Source: an uncultured Bacteroides sp.
GTDB lineage: Bacteria > Bacteroidota > Bacteroidia > Bacteroidales > Bacteroidaceae
Length of the DNA: 24,217 nucleotides
Reading direction: 5' to 3'
NCBI RefSeq assembly: GCF_910586915.1
Contig: NZ_CAJULN010000038.1
Span: 1-24,217 of the forward strand
Every line of letters starts with the position of its first letter. Within the stretch, counting starts at the first letter, position 1. Shown one piece after another: positions 6,965-14,935 of this stretch. Position numbers and translations under genes: made by a program. The notes below the pieces were generated by a model that had not been told where the DNA came from, did not search any database, and saw nothing but the letters and a program-made list of their open reading frames with translations.

Positions 6965-8059
6965 ATGGGAAAAGAAAAAATCATATTGACGGGCGACCGT
7001 CCTACCGGCAGACTGCACATCGGTCATTATGTCGGTTCGCTCAAACGTAGGGTCGAGCTGCAAGACGCAGGCGACTATAGCAAGATGTTTGTTTTCATCG
7101 CCGACGCGCAAGCACTGACAGACAATATCGACAACCCCGAAAAGGTGCGTCAGAACGTTATCGAAGTGGCTCTCGACTACCTCGCCTGCGGACTGGACCC
7201 CGCAAAGGCAACCATCTTCATCCAGTCGCAGATACCGGAATTGTGCGAGCTTAGCTTCTACTACATGGACCTCGTCACCGTGTCGCGCCTGCAACGCAAC
7301 CCGACCGTAAAGACGGAAATACAGATGCGCAACTTCGAGACGAGCATCCCCGTGGGCTTTTTCACCTACCCTATCAGCCAGGCTGCCGACATCACCGCCT
7401 TCCGCGCCACCACCGTGCCCGTGGGCGAAGACCAGGAGCCGATGCTCGAACAGGCGCGCGAAATCGTCCGCCGTTTCAATTATATATATGGTGAGACGCT
7501 GGTAGAACCGGAAATACTCTTGCCCGACAACGCCGCCTGCCTGCGCCTGCCGGGAACGGACGGCAAAGCGAAGATGAGCAAGTCGCTGGGCAACTGCATC
7601 TACTTGTCCGAAGAGCCGGATGAGATACAGAAGAAAATCATGAGTATGTACACCGACCCGGGACATCTGCGTGTGCAAGACCCTGGAAAGATTGAAGGTA
7701 ACACCGTGTTTACCTACCTTGACGCCTTCTGCCTTCCCGAACATTTCGAACGTTACCTGCCCGATTATCCGAACCTCGCCGAACTGAAAGCCCACTATCA
7801 ACGGGGCGGACTGGGCGATGTGAAGGTGAAACGTTTCCTCAATGCCATCATGCAAGAGACACTCGAACCGATTCGCAACCGCCGCAAAGAGTTCAGCAAG
7901 GATATTCCCGCCGTTTACGAGATGTTGCAGAAGGGATGTGAAGTGGCAAGAGCCGCAGCCGCCGAAACTTTGGCCGACGTGAAGCGGGCGATGAAGATTA
8001 ACTACTTTGACGACAAGGAGTTGATTGCAGAGCAAGTAAAACGTTTCTCGCAAGAATAA
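6965..8059 (+). CDS. trpS: tryptophanyl-tRNA synthetase
   Basis: 364 aa cytosolic class I aminoacyl-tRNA synthetase charging tRNA-Trp with tryptophan at the expense of ATP. The N-terminal signature is TGRLHIGHYVG (HIGH at 18-21), and the second ATP-binding signature KMSKS is at 203-207 in GKAKMSKSLGN. The tryptophan-pocket segment FFTYPISQAADITAF and the following VPVGEDQEPMLEQAR are typical of bacterial TrpRS. It is about 30 residues longer than the E. coli and Bacillus enzymes (334 and 330 aa). The ATG at 6965 is the first in frame after the promoter. The gene stands alone, with a strong promoter and a strong terminator. No leader attenuator or T-box-like structure fits into the ~30-base 5' UTR. 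Confidence 0.97.
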   Translation: MGKEKIILTGDRPTGRLHIGHYVGSLKRRVELQDAGDYSKMFVFIADAQALTDNIDNPEKVRQNVIEVALDYLACGLDPAKATIFIQSQIPELCELSFYYMDLVTVSRLQRNPTVKTEIQMRNFETSIPVGFFTYPISQAADITAFRATTVPVGEDQEPMLEQAREIVRRFNYIYGETLVEPEILLPDNAACLRLPGTDGKAKMSKSLGNCIYLSEEPDEIQKKIMSMYTDPGHLRVQDPGKIEGNTVFTYLDAFCLPEHFERYLPDYPNLAELKAHYQRGGLGDVKVKRFLNAIMQETLEPIRNRRKEFSKDIPAVYEMLQKGCEVARAAAAETLADVKRAMKINYFDDKELIAEQVKRFSQE

Positions 8060-8091
8060 AAAAACAGCTTCCGGAAAGAGGAGCACCCGAA

Positions 8092-8127
8092 AAAATGGGG
8101 TGGTAGGTTCGCCTACCACCCCATTTT
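8092..8127. terminator. bidirectional terminator with UUCG tetraloop between trpS and ompA
   Basis: A perfect 16-bp stem, AAAATGGGGTGGTAGG (8092-8107) and its complement (8112-8127), closed by TTCG. The arms end in TTTT on either strand, so it can stop both trpS (+) and the converging ompA transcript (-). Confidence 0.93.
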
Positions 8128-8191
8128 GCAAACACCCCTCCTGCTCCTATCTTCCAAACGCAACATTTATAGTCTTATAATCAACCGGTTA

Positions 8192-8304
8192 CAGCATCTA
8201 TATATGCTGCCCGCAGGAGATATAGATGCTGGAAGTTGGATATATAGATGCTGGGAGTAGGATATATAGACGCTGGAAATTGGGTATATATGCGGTGCAA
8301 ATCC
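8192..8304. repeat. 22-bp tandem repeat array in the 3' UTR of ompA
   Basis: Three clear 22-base units start at 8217, 8239 and 8261. Each contains GA(T/G)ATATAGA(T/C)GCTGG, then (A/G)A, (G/A)T and (T/A)G. A degraded fourth follows at 8283-8304 (GGTATATATGCGG...). Just upstream, CAGCATCTATAT (8192-8203) is the exact reverse complement of ATATAGATGCTG in copy 1, so the left end can form a 12-bp hairpin. On the ompA strand the array sits between the ompA stop codon and the terminator at 8092-8127, so it is probably transcribed. Confidence 0.88.
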
Positions 8305-8330
8305 CTTCTCCGAAGCTCAAAATCACTTCA

Positions 8331-9515
8331 TCACTTTGCTGTTTCAACCAATACCACACGGTTCAGAATTGGTTGGCCGAACTTATCGACACCGCCACCG
8401 GCAGCAACCTCCAGGTTATTAGCAGGAATTCCATATTTCTTCACCAACAAGTCCTTAACCGCTTGCGCACGTTTCAAACTCAGCTTTTGATTGAACGCGG
8501 GACTACCCGTTGCAGAATCGGCATATCCGTTGATTGTGTAAGTAGTGCCGGGGAATTCTTTGATGCGGTTGGCAAGATAAGACAAGTTCATTTCTTCTTG
8601 CGGAGAGAGTTTGTCGGAACCGATTGTAAAGAACACGGTACGCGGAGCTATGTTCGGATTGGTAATGACTACCGTTTCCTCTTCTACTTCGACTGGCTGT
8701 TTAGCATCGGCCAACTGCTGTTGCAACTCCATATTGGCTGCCGCCATTGCATTCATCTGGTCGCGCATCTGTCTCAGTTCAAATTCGGAGATAATCTGTG
8801 GCGTAGGGCGTTGGAAACCGCGAGTGGGGAAGTAATATGTCACCCCGACAGTCGCACCGAGGATACCGTCGTAATCATGCTTGCCTCCGTGCTCGCCGTC
8901 AAATTTGCCTTCTAAGCCTGTCGCACTCAATTCGATATTCAAGTCGACCGCATTCGACAGGCGGAAACGGTTGATGATACCTGCATTGAATGTAGCGGCA
9001 TTGGTGTGAGGACGCGAGTAAGCGTGCGCCCAACCGGCACCGATATAGGGAATAACTTCATATACACGGTCGGGATTGTAACCACCGAAAAGAGAGTTCA
9101 GGTTCACCATCAAATCGCCGTGAAGGTTCATGTAGTCCCAGCGCTGCTTGTAAGAGCCGTCTGCCCGCACGCCGCCTACTACATAATTGGCCGTTTCATT
9201 CCTGGTAAAGCCTTTTGCCTGCAGGCCGCTGTATTGCAAACGAAGCCCGAAAGTCGGAGTGAGCCATTTTCCGAGAGACACATTGAACGTAGGCGCAACA
9301 CGGTCTTTGAATTTGCCTACATAGTCATTGGTGCCATACAACACCTGAGCACCTCCTCCTACCGAGAAGAACCAGTTGCTCCAAAACGGGTTGGTTATTA
9401 CCTGGTGTTTATCTTGTACCTGAATTACGTCGTACTCAGTTACAGTCAGGGTCTGCTGTGCAGAAGCGAAAGACGCAGCGCCGGCAAAAGCCAGCAACAT
9501 CAAAATCTTTTTCAT
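8331..9515 (-). CDS. ompA: OmpA-family outer membrane protein
   Basis: 394 aa. Signal peptide 1-19 (cleavage ASA-Q). Residues about 40-235 are a beta-barrel with alternating aromatic/glycine-rich strands (FFSVGGGAQVLYG; TPTFGLRLQYSG; VIPYIGAGWAHAY; GATVGVTYYF). About 243-270 is a short coiled coil (ELRQMRDQMNAMAAANMELQ). From about 285 is the peptidoglycan-binding OmpA-like domain: VFFTIGSDKLS, INGYADSATGS (the Asp that binds diaminopimelate), then LSLKRAQAVKDLL (the conserved Arg). It tethers the outer membrane to the cell wall and is probably one of the abundant OM proteins, like the major OmpA of B. thetaiotaomicron. It is separated from mutL by about 100 AT-rich bases that include a 10-bp inverted repeat. 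It converges on trpS. Confidence 0.95.
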   Translation of the reverse strand: MKKILMLLAFAGAASFASAQQTLTVTEYDVIQVQDKHQVITNPFWSNWFFSVGGGAQVLYGTNDYVGKFKDRVAPTFNVSLGKWLTPTFGLRLQYSGLQAKGFTRNETANYVVGGVRADGSYKQRWDYMNLHGDLMVNLNSLFGGYNPDRVYEVIPYIGAGWAHAYSRPHTNAATFNAGIINRFRLSNAVDLNIELSATGLEGKFDGEHGGKHDYDGILGATVGVTYYFPTRGFQRPTPQIISEFELRQMRDQMNAMAAANMELQQQLADAKQPVEVEEETVVITNPNIAPRTVFFTIGSDKLSPQEEMNLSYLANRIKEFPGTTYTINGYADSATGSPAFNQKLSLKRAQAVKDLLVKKYGIPANNLEVAAGGGVDKFGQPILNRVVLVETAK

Positions 9516-9533
9516 ATACCTAATAGTTAAGTG

Positions 9534-9573
9534 GTTATTTAATATTTTTTCTTTGTTGAACTAATTAAATAAC
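9534..9573 (-). promoter_or_regulatory. inverted repeat in the ompA upstream region
   Basis: Perfect 10-bp arms GTTATTTAAT (9534-9543) and ATTAAATAAC (9564-9573) with a 20-base spacer, 18 bases upstream of the ompA ATG. It could be a 5' UTR hairpin stabilising an abundant mRNA, or an operator. The arms are very AT-rich. No clear -33/-7 pair was found nearby, so the ompA promoter is not assigned. Confidence 0.5.
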
Positions 9574-9618
9574 ACGGGCAGTACTAAAAGGTTTTAGAAA
9601 AAGATTACTTTTTTTGCT

Positions 9619-11523
9619 TTATTTGAATAAACGTTCAATCTCTTCTTCCTTGATGGTTGTCAAGACTATTTTACCGTCGGGAGTGTAATTCGGCGAAGGG
9701 CAAGCAAAGAGATTATCAACCAGGCTGACCATCTCTTCATTGCTCAACACTTGTCCGTAAACGATGGCTGCCGCACGCGCCAACGTCAACGCCAGTATGT
9801 TTTGTATCTCCTCCTTGACGTCGCTCCCTTTTTCCATCGCCGTATGCAACATATTGCGCACCAGTTCGACCGGATTGAGTCCTTCTATTCCGGACGGAAT
9901 ACCGTTGATGGCATAACTGCCGCCACCCAAATTGCTCAAATCGAATCCTACCGCCGACAAATCATCCATAATGCTCTGCAACATGGCAGACTCCGAAGCC
10001 GGCAACTGCAATATTTCGGGGAAAAGAACCCCTTGCGATATCCCTTGCTTCTGTTGGATTTGAATCATATAACGGTCGAAAAGTACCCGTATATGTGCCC
10101 GGTGCTGGTCGATAAGCATCAGTCCCGACTTTACGGAGGTCAGAATAAACCTTCCTTTGAACTGCAAATGTTGGTTGCCTTTCTCCATCATCGGCTCGTT
10201 GGCATATAAAGTAGGAGAAGCCATCGAGGGCATCGTCGCCTCTATCTTCTCGTCCCAAACCGGTGTATCCTCGCCGGCAGCAGTCTCTTCCCACTCCATC
10301 TCGGGCTCGGGCATCGGATTGTTCATCTTGCTGGCTTTTGTCAGTCCGCCGTACAATTCCTCCCATTCCACCTTCGAACGACCATACGAACTACCACCGC
10401 CGCCACCTGCCGATACCTTAAACGGATTGTAATCCGAATTGTAATGTACTTTGGGCGGCTCGGAAGTTACCTTTTGCTCGAATACCGGAATATCGGGCAT
10501 ATCTTCCGTATCAAAATCAATGGAAGGGATGGCACTGAACTTACCCAACGACTCTTTCACCGAGGCCGACAATATCTGCCAGATGGCTTGTTCGTTCTCA
10601 AACTTGATTTCGGTCTTGGTGGGGTGAATGTTGACATCGATATTAGCCGGGTCTACTTCAAAATAGATAAAATAGGAAATCTGTTCGCCGGCAGGAATCA
10701 ACTGTTCGTAGGCCTCCATCACTGCCTTGTGGAAATAAGGATGGCGCATATAACGCCCGTTGACAAAGAAATATTGATGGGCTCCTTTCTTACGGGCGGT
10801 TTCCGGTTTGGCTACGTAACCGGACACTTTCACCATCGTGGTGTTCACCTCGATATTGAGCAACTGCTGATTGAGCTTTTTGCCGAAGATAGCCATAATG
10901 CGCTGCCGCAATGGTGATACCGGCAGATTGAAAAGTTCGGAATCGTTGCTATACAACGAAAAGGCCACTTCGGGATGAACAAGAGCGATACGTTCAAATT
11001 CGGCAAGGATATTGCTCAGCTCAGTGGAGTTCGCTTTCAGAAATTTACGGCGTGCAGGCACATTGAAGAACAGGTTCTTTACGGAGAAGTTGCTCCCTTT
11101 CGAACAGGAAACGACCTCCTGGCTCTCTACCTTAGAGCCTGCTATCACCAGTTTCGTACCTAATTCTTCCGACCCGGTACGCGTTTTCAGTTCTACCTGA
11201 GCCACGGCAGCAATGGAAGCCAAAGCCTCTCCGCGAAATCCCATCGTGCGCAAAGCAAACAAATCGGCAGCTTCACGTATCTTGGAAGTAGCATGACGCT
11301 CAAAGGAAAGACGAGCATCGGTCTCGGACATTCCCTTTCCGTCGTCAATGACCTGAATACCGGTCTTTCCCGCATCCGTCACCAATACGTGTATGTGTTG
11401 CGCATCTGCATCAATCGCATTCTCAACCAACTCCTTGATAACAGATGCCGGACGTTGTATCACTTCACCGGCAGCAATCTGATTGGCTACCGAATCGGGC
11501 AACAAATGAATAATATCGCTCAT
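9619..11523 (-). CDS. mutL: DNA mismatch repair protein MutL
   Basis: 634 aa. The N-terminal GHKL ATPase carries KELVENAIDAD, DDGKGM, TMGFRGEAL and FFNVPARRKFL. The transducer domain runs to about 330 (VDVNIHPTKTEIKF). A low-complexity linker with a Gly run (about 380) joins the C-terminal dimerisation domain. MutL couples MutS mismatch recognition to strand incision and excision. The C-terminal domain keeps the fold signature (LMLIDQHRAHIRVLF at about 468-482; LSNEEMVSLVDNLF). However, the endonuclease motif DQHA-x2-E-x4-E reads DQHRAHIRVLFD, and the zinc-site motifs (ACR; CPHGRP) read LAR and YTPDGK, so nicking activity is probably lost. It is last in the envelope operon, 15 bases after the small membrane protein gene. 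Confidence 0.97.
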   Translation of the reverse strand: MSDIIHLLPDSVANQIAAGEVIQRPASVIKELVENAIDADAQHIHVLVTDAGKTGIQVIDDGKGMSETDARLSFERHATSKIREAADLFALRTMGFRGEALASIAAVAQVELKTRTGSEELGTKLVIAGSKVESQEVVSCSKGSNFSVKNLFFNVPARRKFLKANSTELSNILAEFERIALVHPEVAFSLYSNDSELFNLPVSPLRQRIMAIFGKKLNQQLLNIEVNTTMVKVSGYVAKPETARKKGAHQYFFVNGRYMRHPYFHKAVMEAYEQLIPAGEQISYFIYFEVDPANIDVNIHPTKTEIKFENEQAIWQILSASVKESLGKFSAIPSIDFDTEDMPDIPVFEQKVTSEPPKVHYNSDYNPFKVSAGGGGGSSYGRSKVEWEELYGGLTKASKMNNPMPEPEMEWEETAAGEDTPVWDEKIEATMPSMASPTLYANEPMMEKGNQHLQFKGRFILTSVKSGLMLIDQHRAHIRVLFDRYMIQIQQKQGISQGVLFPEILQLPASESAMLQSIMDDLSAVGFDLSNLGGGSYAINGIPSGIEGLNPVELVRNMLHTAMEKGSDVKEEIQNILALTLARAAAIVYGQVLSNEEMVSLVDNLFACPSPNYTPDGKIVLTTIKEEEIERLFK

Positions 11524-11538
11524 AGTGCAGTAAAAAGA

Positions 11539-11838
11539 TTAAAACGACCAACTTCCCGTCGCCAAATAATGCCACAAATATAAAAGGAAAGCAATGACAA
11601 TCAATACGATTCCGAAGGAGACCGGTTTGCGGCCACTTGCTTTTCTTCTTTTCAGGTGAGTGGTTCCTTCAACGAACTTACCACGAATATCTTCCGGATT
11701 AAATTCTTTCTCCGGCAACATACCTAAGTCGCGCTTTGCCTTCTCTTCCATCTTGGCGAGCTTCTCCTTACGCTCGTCCACGTAAATATACTGATGACTA
11801 AAGCCACGAGGTTTCCTCATCGAATTAAACATTCCCAT
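11539..11838 (-). CDS. small single-pass membrane protein, conserved in Bacteroides operon context
   Basis: 99 aa, function unknown. The N-terminal two thirds are charged and probably helical (DERKEKLAKMEEKAKRDLG; PEDIRGKFVEGTTHLKRRK). Residues about 73-92 form one transmembrane helix (SFGIVLIVIAFLLYLWHYL), followed by a 7-residue tail, so it looks tail-anchored with a cytoplasmic N-terminus. The ATG at 11838 follows the stop of the OstA-like gene by a single base (TAG-T-ATG), which suggests translational coupling; ATG at 11832 is an alternative. Its place between an LPS-transport-like gene and mutL is the only functional hint. I do not recognise a named family. Confidence 0.85.
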   Translation of the reverse strand: MGMFNSMRKPRGFSHQYIYVDERKEKLAKMEEKAKRDLGMLPEKEFNPEDIRGKFVEGTTHLKRRKASGRKPVSFGIVLIVIAFLLYLWHYLATGSWSF

Positions 11839-11839
11839 A

Positions 11840-13522
11840 CTACTTCATATTTATCAGGTTTCGCTTTTCTGTTTTCGGTCGCCGGCCAGTGGTCGGTTTC
11901 AGGGTTTCTCCCGCCCGCTTGCTCCGCCAGTTGAAAATATCCTCTTTATTCAACGGACGGATATAATCGAACCAGGCAAAAGTAGAGAGACGGAGTTTAT
12001 CGGACGGTATCTGGTCCATCGGATACATCGTGCCGTTGGACTTGCCGACAAACAATCCTTTCTCCATCTTCTTATCTTTCATATAAAGATGAAGCACACT
12101 GCCCTCCAGACAATTAAATCCGGTCATCGTGCTGTCTTTCTCTTCCGGATAAAAGGCAGTCTGAACATTGCCTATCACTTCGATATGACGCATATCGCCA
12201 TCTATGAAATAGGCTTTCATCTCTTTGCCGGATACCTGGTTGTAATGGATGGAGTCTTTCATTTCCACCGTCAAAGCCTGGTTGATGATATGTGCCCAGT
12301 CGATGGTGCTGTCGTTCATATAAATCTTTATCTGCTCGCCCAACAGTTGTTGGCCGTCATTCCAGAGAATCGGGTCGGTGTACATCGTCATGCAGGAGTC
12401 TTTCGAGTTATACACCAGCGAGTCGCACACGCCCTGCACATCCGTGCGGTACATACGTACTTTGTGATAGGCTTTCATCAGACGGAACAAAGAGTCGGTA
12501 TTCAGATGATAAGATACCAACTGCAACGTATCTCCATGCATAAAGAGACTGTCACCCTGCGAATAATCAATGGCAACCGCCCGCTTGGTGGCAAAGGCGG
12601 AATCTGTCAGTTCATTATAAAAGCAGTAATCGCCTGTCAGCATATTCTTATTGATGGTGTCCGTCATCTTCACATTATCGAATGCTTCGCCATAACCGTT
12701 GATACGGTCGTAAAACAAACTGTCGCCTACCAGTTTCTTTCCCTGGTTGGTAAGGACGGAACGGTCGAGCAATTCGGCTTGTTCGGTCAAAGTGTTGTAA
12801 GAACCGCGTTCGGAATAGATGTGGTTGTTATCACTCACGATGTTCGAAGGACCGAGAATGACAGCTATTTTGTTTTCCGTATTGTACCGCAATGTGTCGG
12901 AGGTGAGTACGAACTTAGGATTTACGAGTTTCACGTCGTGATTGAATACGGACTGCTTGGTGGCAGGACTGTATTCTCCCCAGTCGGAAGTCAGCACATT
13001 CTCTTCGTCCATCAAGGTTCCCCCTTCAAAGTAATATCCGAGGTCGTAAAGACGGTCGTAATTCAAGCTGTCCGTCAGCAGGGTTGTATTGCGGTTAATC
13101 ATCTTCACGTTTTCACGAAGTTGGGCAATCTGCGTCATTCCGTCATAGAAAAGATAATCACCATATATAAATAAGGTGTCACCCTGCTCCATGCGTACAT
13201 TACTGAAAGCCTCCACCGAATTGGTCTTTTCGAAAATCAAAGCACTGTCACAGTACATATACATACTGTCGTGACGCAATTTCACATTGCCGATAAGTAT
13301 TTGTACGTCGGGACGGGCGAGTTTGTCCGCCTGCCCTTCGTCGGCGTGAAGCAAATAGACTTTCGTCTTTTTATTTTCCGGCTTTGCCGGAGTCGCCGCA
13401 GCCGGTTTCTGTCCCGTAGGCCTGACTTGCGCTACAAGACATACGCCAAACAGGCATAGAAAGCCTATAAGAAGCCATCTATGCCTGTATTGTTGTTTAT
13501 CTTTCTTATTTTGTTTCAGCAT
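11840..13522 (-). CDS. OstA/LptA-like envelope protein
   Basis: 560 aa. A hydrophobic N-terminal segment (about residues 15-32, WLLIGFLCLFGVCLVAQ) serves as a signal peptide or anchor. The rest consists of repeated beta-strand units of the OstA/LptA jelly-roll type, with recurring D-[ST]-L-x-Y and DSL/DTL motifs (TDSLNYDRLYDLG; SDTLRYNTENK; GDSLFYDRINGYGEAFDNV) from about 60 to 480. The C-terminus is basic (GRRPKTEKRNL). LptA-type proteins carry LPS across the periplasm in a beta-jelly-roll groove. At three times the LptA length this would be an extended bridge or the periplasmic part of an LptD-like system. It sits directly downstream of three chaperone-like genes, which fits outer-membrane assembly. 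The family call is firm; the exact role is inferred. Confidence 0.85.
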   Translation of the reverse strand: MLKQNKKDKQQYRHRWLLIGFLCLFGVCLVAQVRPTGQKPAAATPAKPENKKTKVYLLHADEGQADKLARPDVQILIGNVKLRHDSMYMYCDSALIFEKTNSVEAFSNVRMEQGDTLFIYGDYLFYDGMTQIAQLRENVKMINRNTTLLTDSLNYDRLYDLGYYFEGGTLMDEENVLTSDWGEYSPATKQSVFNHDVKLVNPKFVLTSDTLRYNTENKIAVILGPSNIVSDNNHIYSERGSYNTLTEQAELLDRSVLTNQGKKLVGDSLFYDRINGYGEAFDNVKMTDTINKNMLTGDYCFYNELTDSAFATKRAVAIDYSQGDSLFMHGDTLQLVSYHLNTDSLFRLMKAYHKVRMYRTDVQGVCDSLVYNSKDSCMTMYTDPILWNDGQQLLGEQIKIYMNDSTIDWAHIINQALTVEMKDSIHYNQVSGKEMKAYFIDGDMRHIEVIGNVQTAFYPEEKDSTMTGFNCLEGSVLHLYMKDKKMEKGLFVGKSNGTMYPMDQIPSDKLRLSTFAWFDYIRPLNKEDIFNWRSKRAGETLKPTTGRRPKTEKRNLINMK

Positions 13523-13543
13523 ATAAAGTCGAGCTGTTAAACA

Positions 13544-14926
13544 TCAATCCTTCTTCACCCAACCCGGATATTTGAAGTCACACTTCTGCCAGTTTTCGTT
13601 GATACGCACGTACGTATGTTTCTGTTTGTCGAGAATCCATTTATGCAACATCTCTTCGCGACGTTTCTCCATTACGATACCCTTTAGGTTCTGATAATCT
13701 TCTGCAATGGTAGCTTTATGACCGTTGATTTTCGTTTTCAGTTTCACGATGGCACATACTTCTTTTCCGTCCTTCTCGTTTATCATTGTAAAGGCTTTTG
13801 AAATCTCGCCTACGTTCATTCTGTCCACTACCTTAGCAACATCCTGCGGAAGATCCTGCATTTGGAACTTGGAAGTAGTGATACCCGAATCTTCGTTGAT
13901 ATTTACCATGATACCGTGGTTGTTACGGGTATCTTTATCGTGCGATATAACGGCAGCGGCTTCGTCGAATGTGAATTTGTCGGCACGGATATCATCGGCA
14001 ATAGAATCCAGACGGGCACAAGCTGCGGTCAGTTCTTTCTCCGACACTTTCGGACGCAACAGGATATGGCGGGTATTGACACGGTCGCCACGCTTTTCAA
14101 TCAACTGGATGATGTGATAACCGAATTCCGATTCTACAATCTTGGAAACTTTCTTCGGGTCTTGCAAACCGAAGGCTACATTCGCATAAGCAGGGTCCAT
14201 CATACCGCGTCCCATGAATCCGCACTCACCGCCTTTGATGGCCGAAGCCCTGTCTTCCGAATACAGACGTGCCAGTGTAGAGAAGTCGATTTCTCCTTTT
14301 GTCACACGGTCGGTATAATCGCGCAGTCTTTTCTTTACCTCTTCAATTTCGGCAACAGGTATTTTAGGTTGCAGCGTGATAATCTGCACTTCCACTTGTG
14401 TGGGGATGTAAGGGATGCTGTCTTGGGGAAGATCTTTGAAGTAGCGGCGTACTTGTGCCGGAGTCACCTTGATTTCTCCGACTAATTTCTGCTGCATCTT
14501 CTGTACAGTCAGCCCGTCGCGAGCATTCTCGCGCAAGGTTTCACGAATCTGAGTGGAAGTCTTGTTGAAGTACTCTTCCAGTTTCTCTTTCGAGCCAATC
14601 TGCTGGATATACATATTGGTCAACATATCCACACGTTGTATAATTTCCGCTTCGGACACTTCGATACTGTCGAGCTTTGCTTGGTGCAAGAACAACTTCT
14701 GTACGGCAATTTCTTCGGGAATTACACAATAGGGGTCGCCGTCGAACCGGCGTCCGTTATACAAGGCATCCAGACGTGCCTCTTCTACATCCGATTTTAA
14801 AATAGCTTCGTCACCTATTACCCAAACTACTTCATCAACCACATTGTCTTGTGCATAGGTTGCCACATTGGCAAATACTGCCAGGATAAGGGTAACAACA
14901 AATCTAAAGTTCACAAACTTTTTCAT
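13544..14926 (-). CDS. periplasmic peptidyl-prolyl isomerase/chaperone, SurA-like with two parvulin domains
   Basis: 460 aa. Signal peptide 1-25 (ATYA-Q). Residues about 28-165 are a SurA_N-type helical chaperone domain (VVDEVVWVIGDEAILKSDVEEAR, with basic and Gln-rich helices following). About 175-280 is the first parvulin (PPIC) domain: LARLYSEDRASAIKGGECGF, then VSKIVESEFGYHIIQL. About 283-390 is a second, shorter one beginning NTRHILLRPKVS. In E. coli SurA chaperones nascent outer-membrane proteins to BAM; domain order and length (428 aa in E. coli) match. The stop codon is 21 bases before the OstA-like gene, and the start is 9 bases after the lipoprotein gene. Confidence 0.93.
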   Translation of the reverse strand: MKKFVNFRFVVTLILAVFANVATYAQDNVVDEVVWVIGDEAILKSDVEEARLDALYNGRRFDGDPYCVIPEEIAVQKLFLHQAKLDSIEVSEAEIIQRVDMLTNMYIQQIGSKEKLEEYFNKTSTQIRETLRENARDGLTVQKMQQKLVGEIKVTPAQVRRYFKDLPQDSIPYIPTQVEVQIITLQPKIPVAEIEEVKKRLRDYTDRVTKGEIDFSTLARLYSEDRASAIKGGECGFMGRGMMDPAYANVAFGLQDPKKVSKIVESEFGYHIIQLIEKRGDRVNTRHILLRPKVSEKELTAACARLDSIADDIRADKFTFDEAAAVISHDKDTRNNHGIMVNINEDSGITTSKFQMQDLPQDVAKVVDRMNVGEISKAFTMINEKDGKEVCAIVKLKTKINGHKATIAEDYQNLKGIVMEKRREEMLHKWILDKQKHTYVRINENWQKCDFKYPGWVKKD

Positions 14927-14935
14927 TCTTTGTAT

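Noticed and set aside
6950..8131. 393-codon minus-strand frame opposite trpS, and similar long antisense frames at 1203-2246, 12089-13174 and 20170-21351
   Set aside because: Each is antisense to a confidently identified gene and has no recognisable domain, signal peptide or ribosome site.
8226..8915. plus-strand frames running from the 22-bp array into ompA
   Set aside because: They are antisense to ompA and arise because the repeat lacks stops in that frame.
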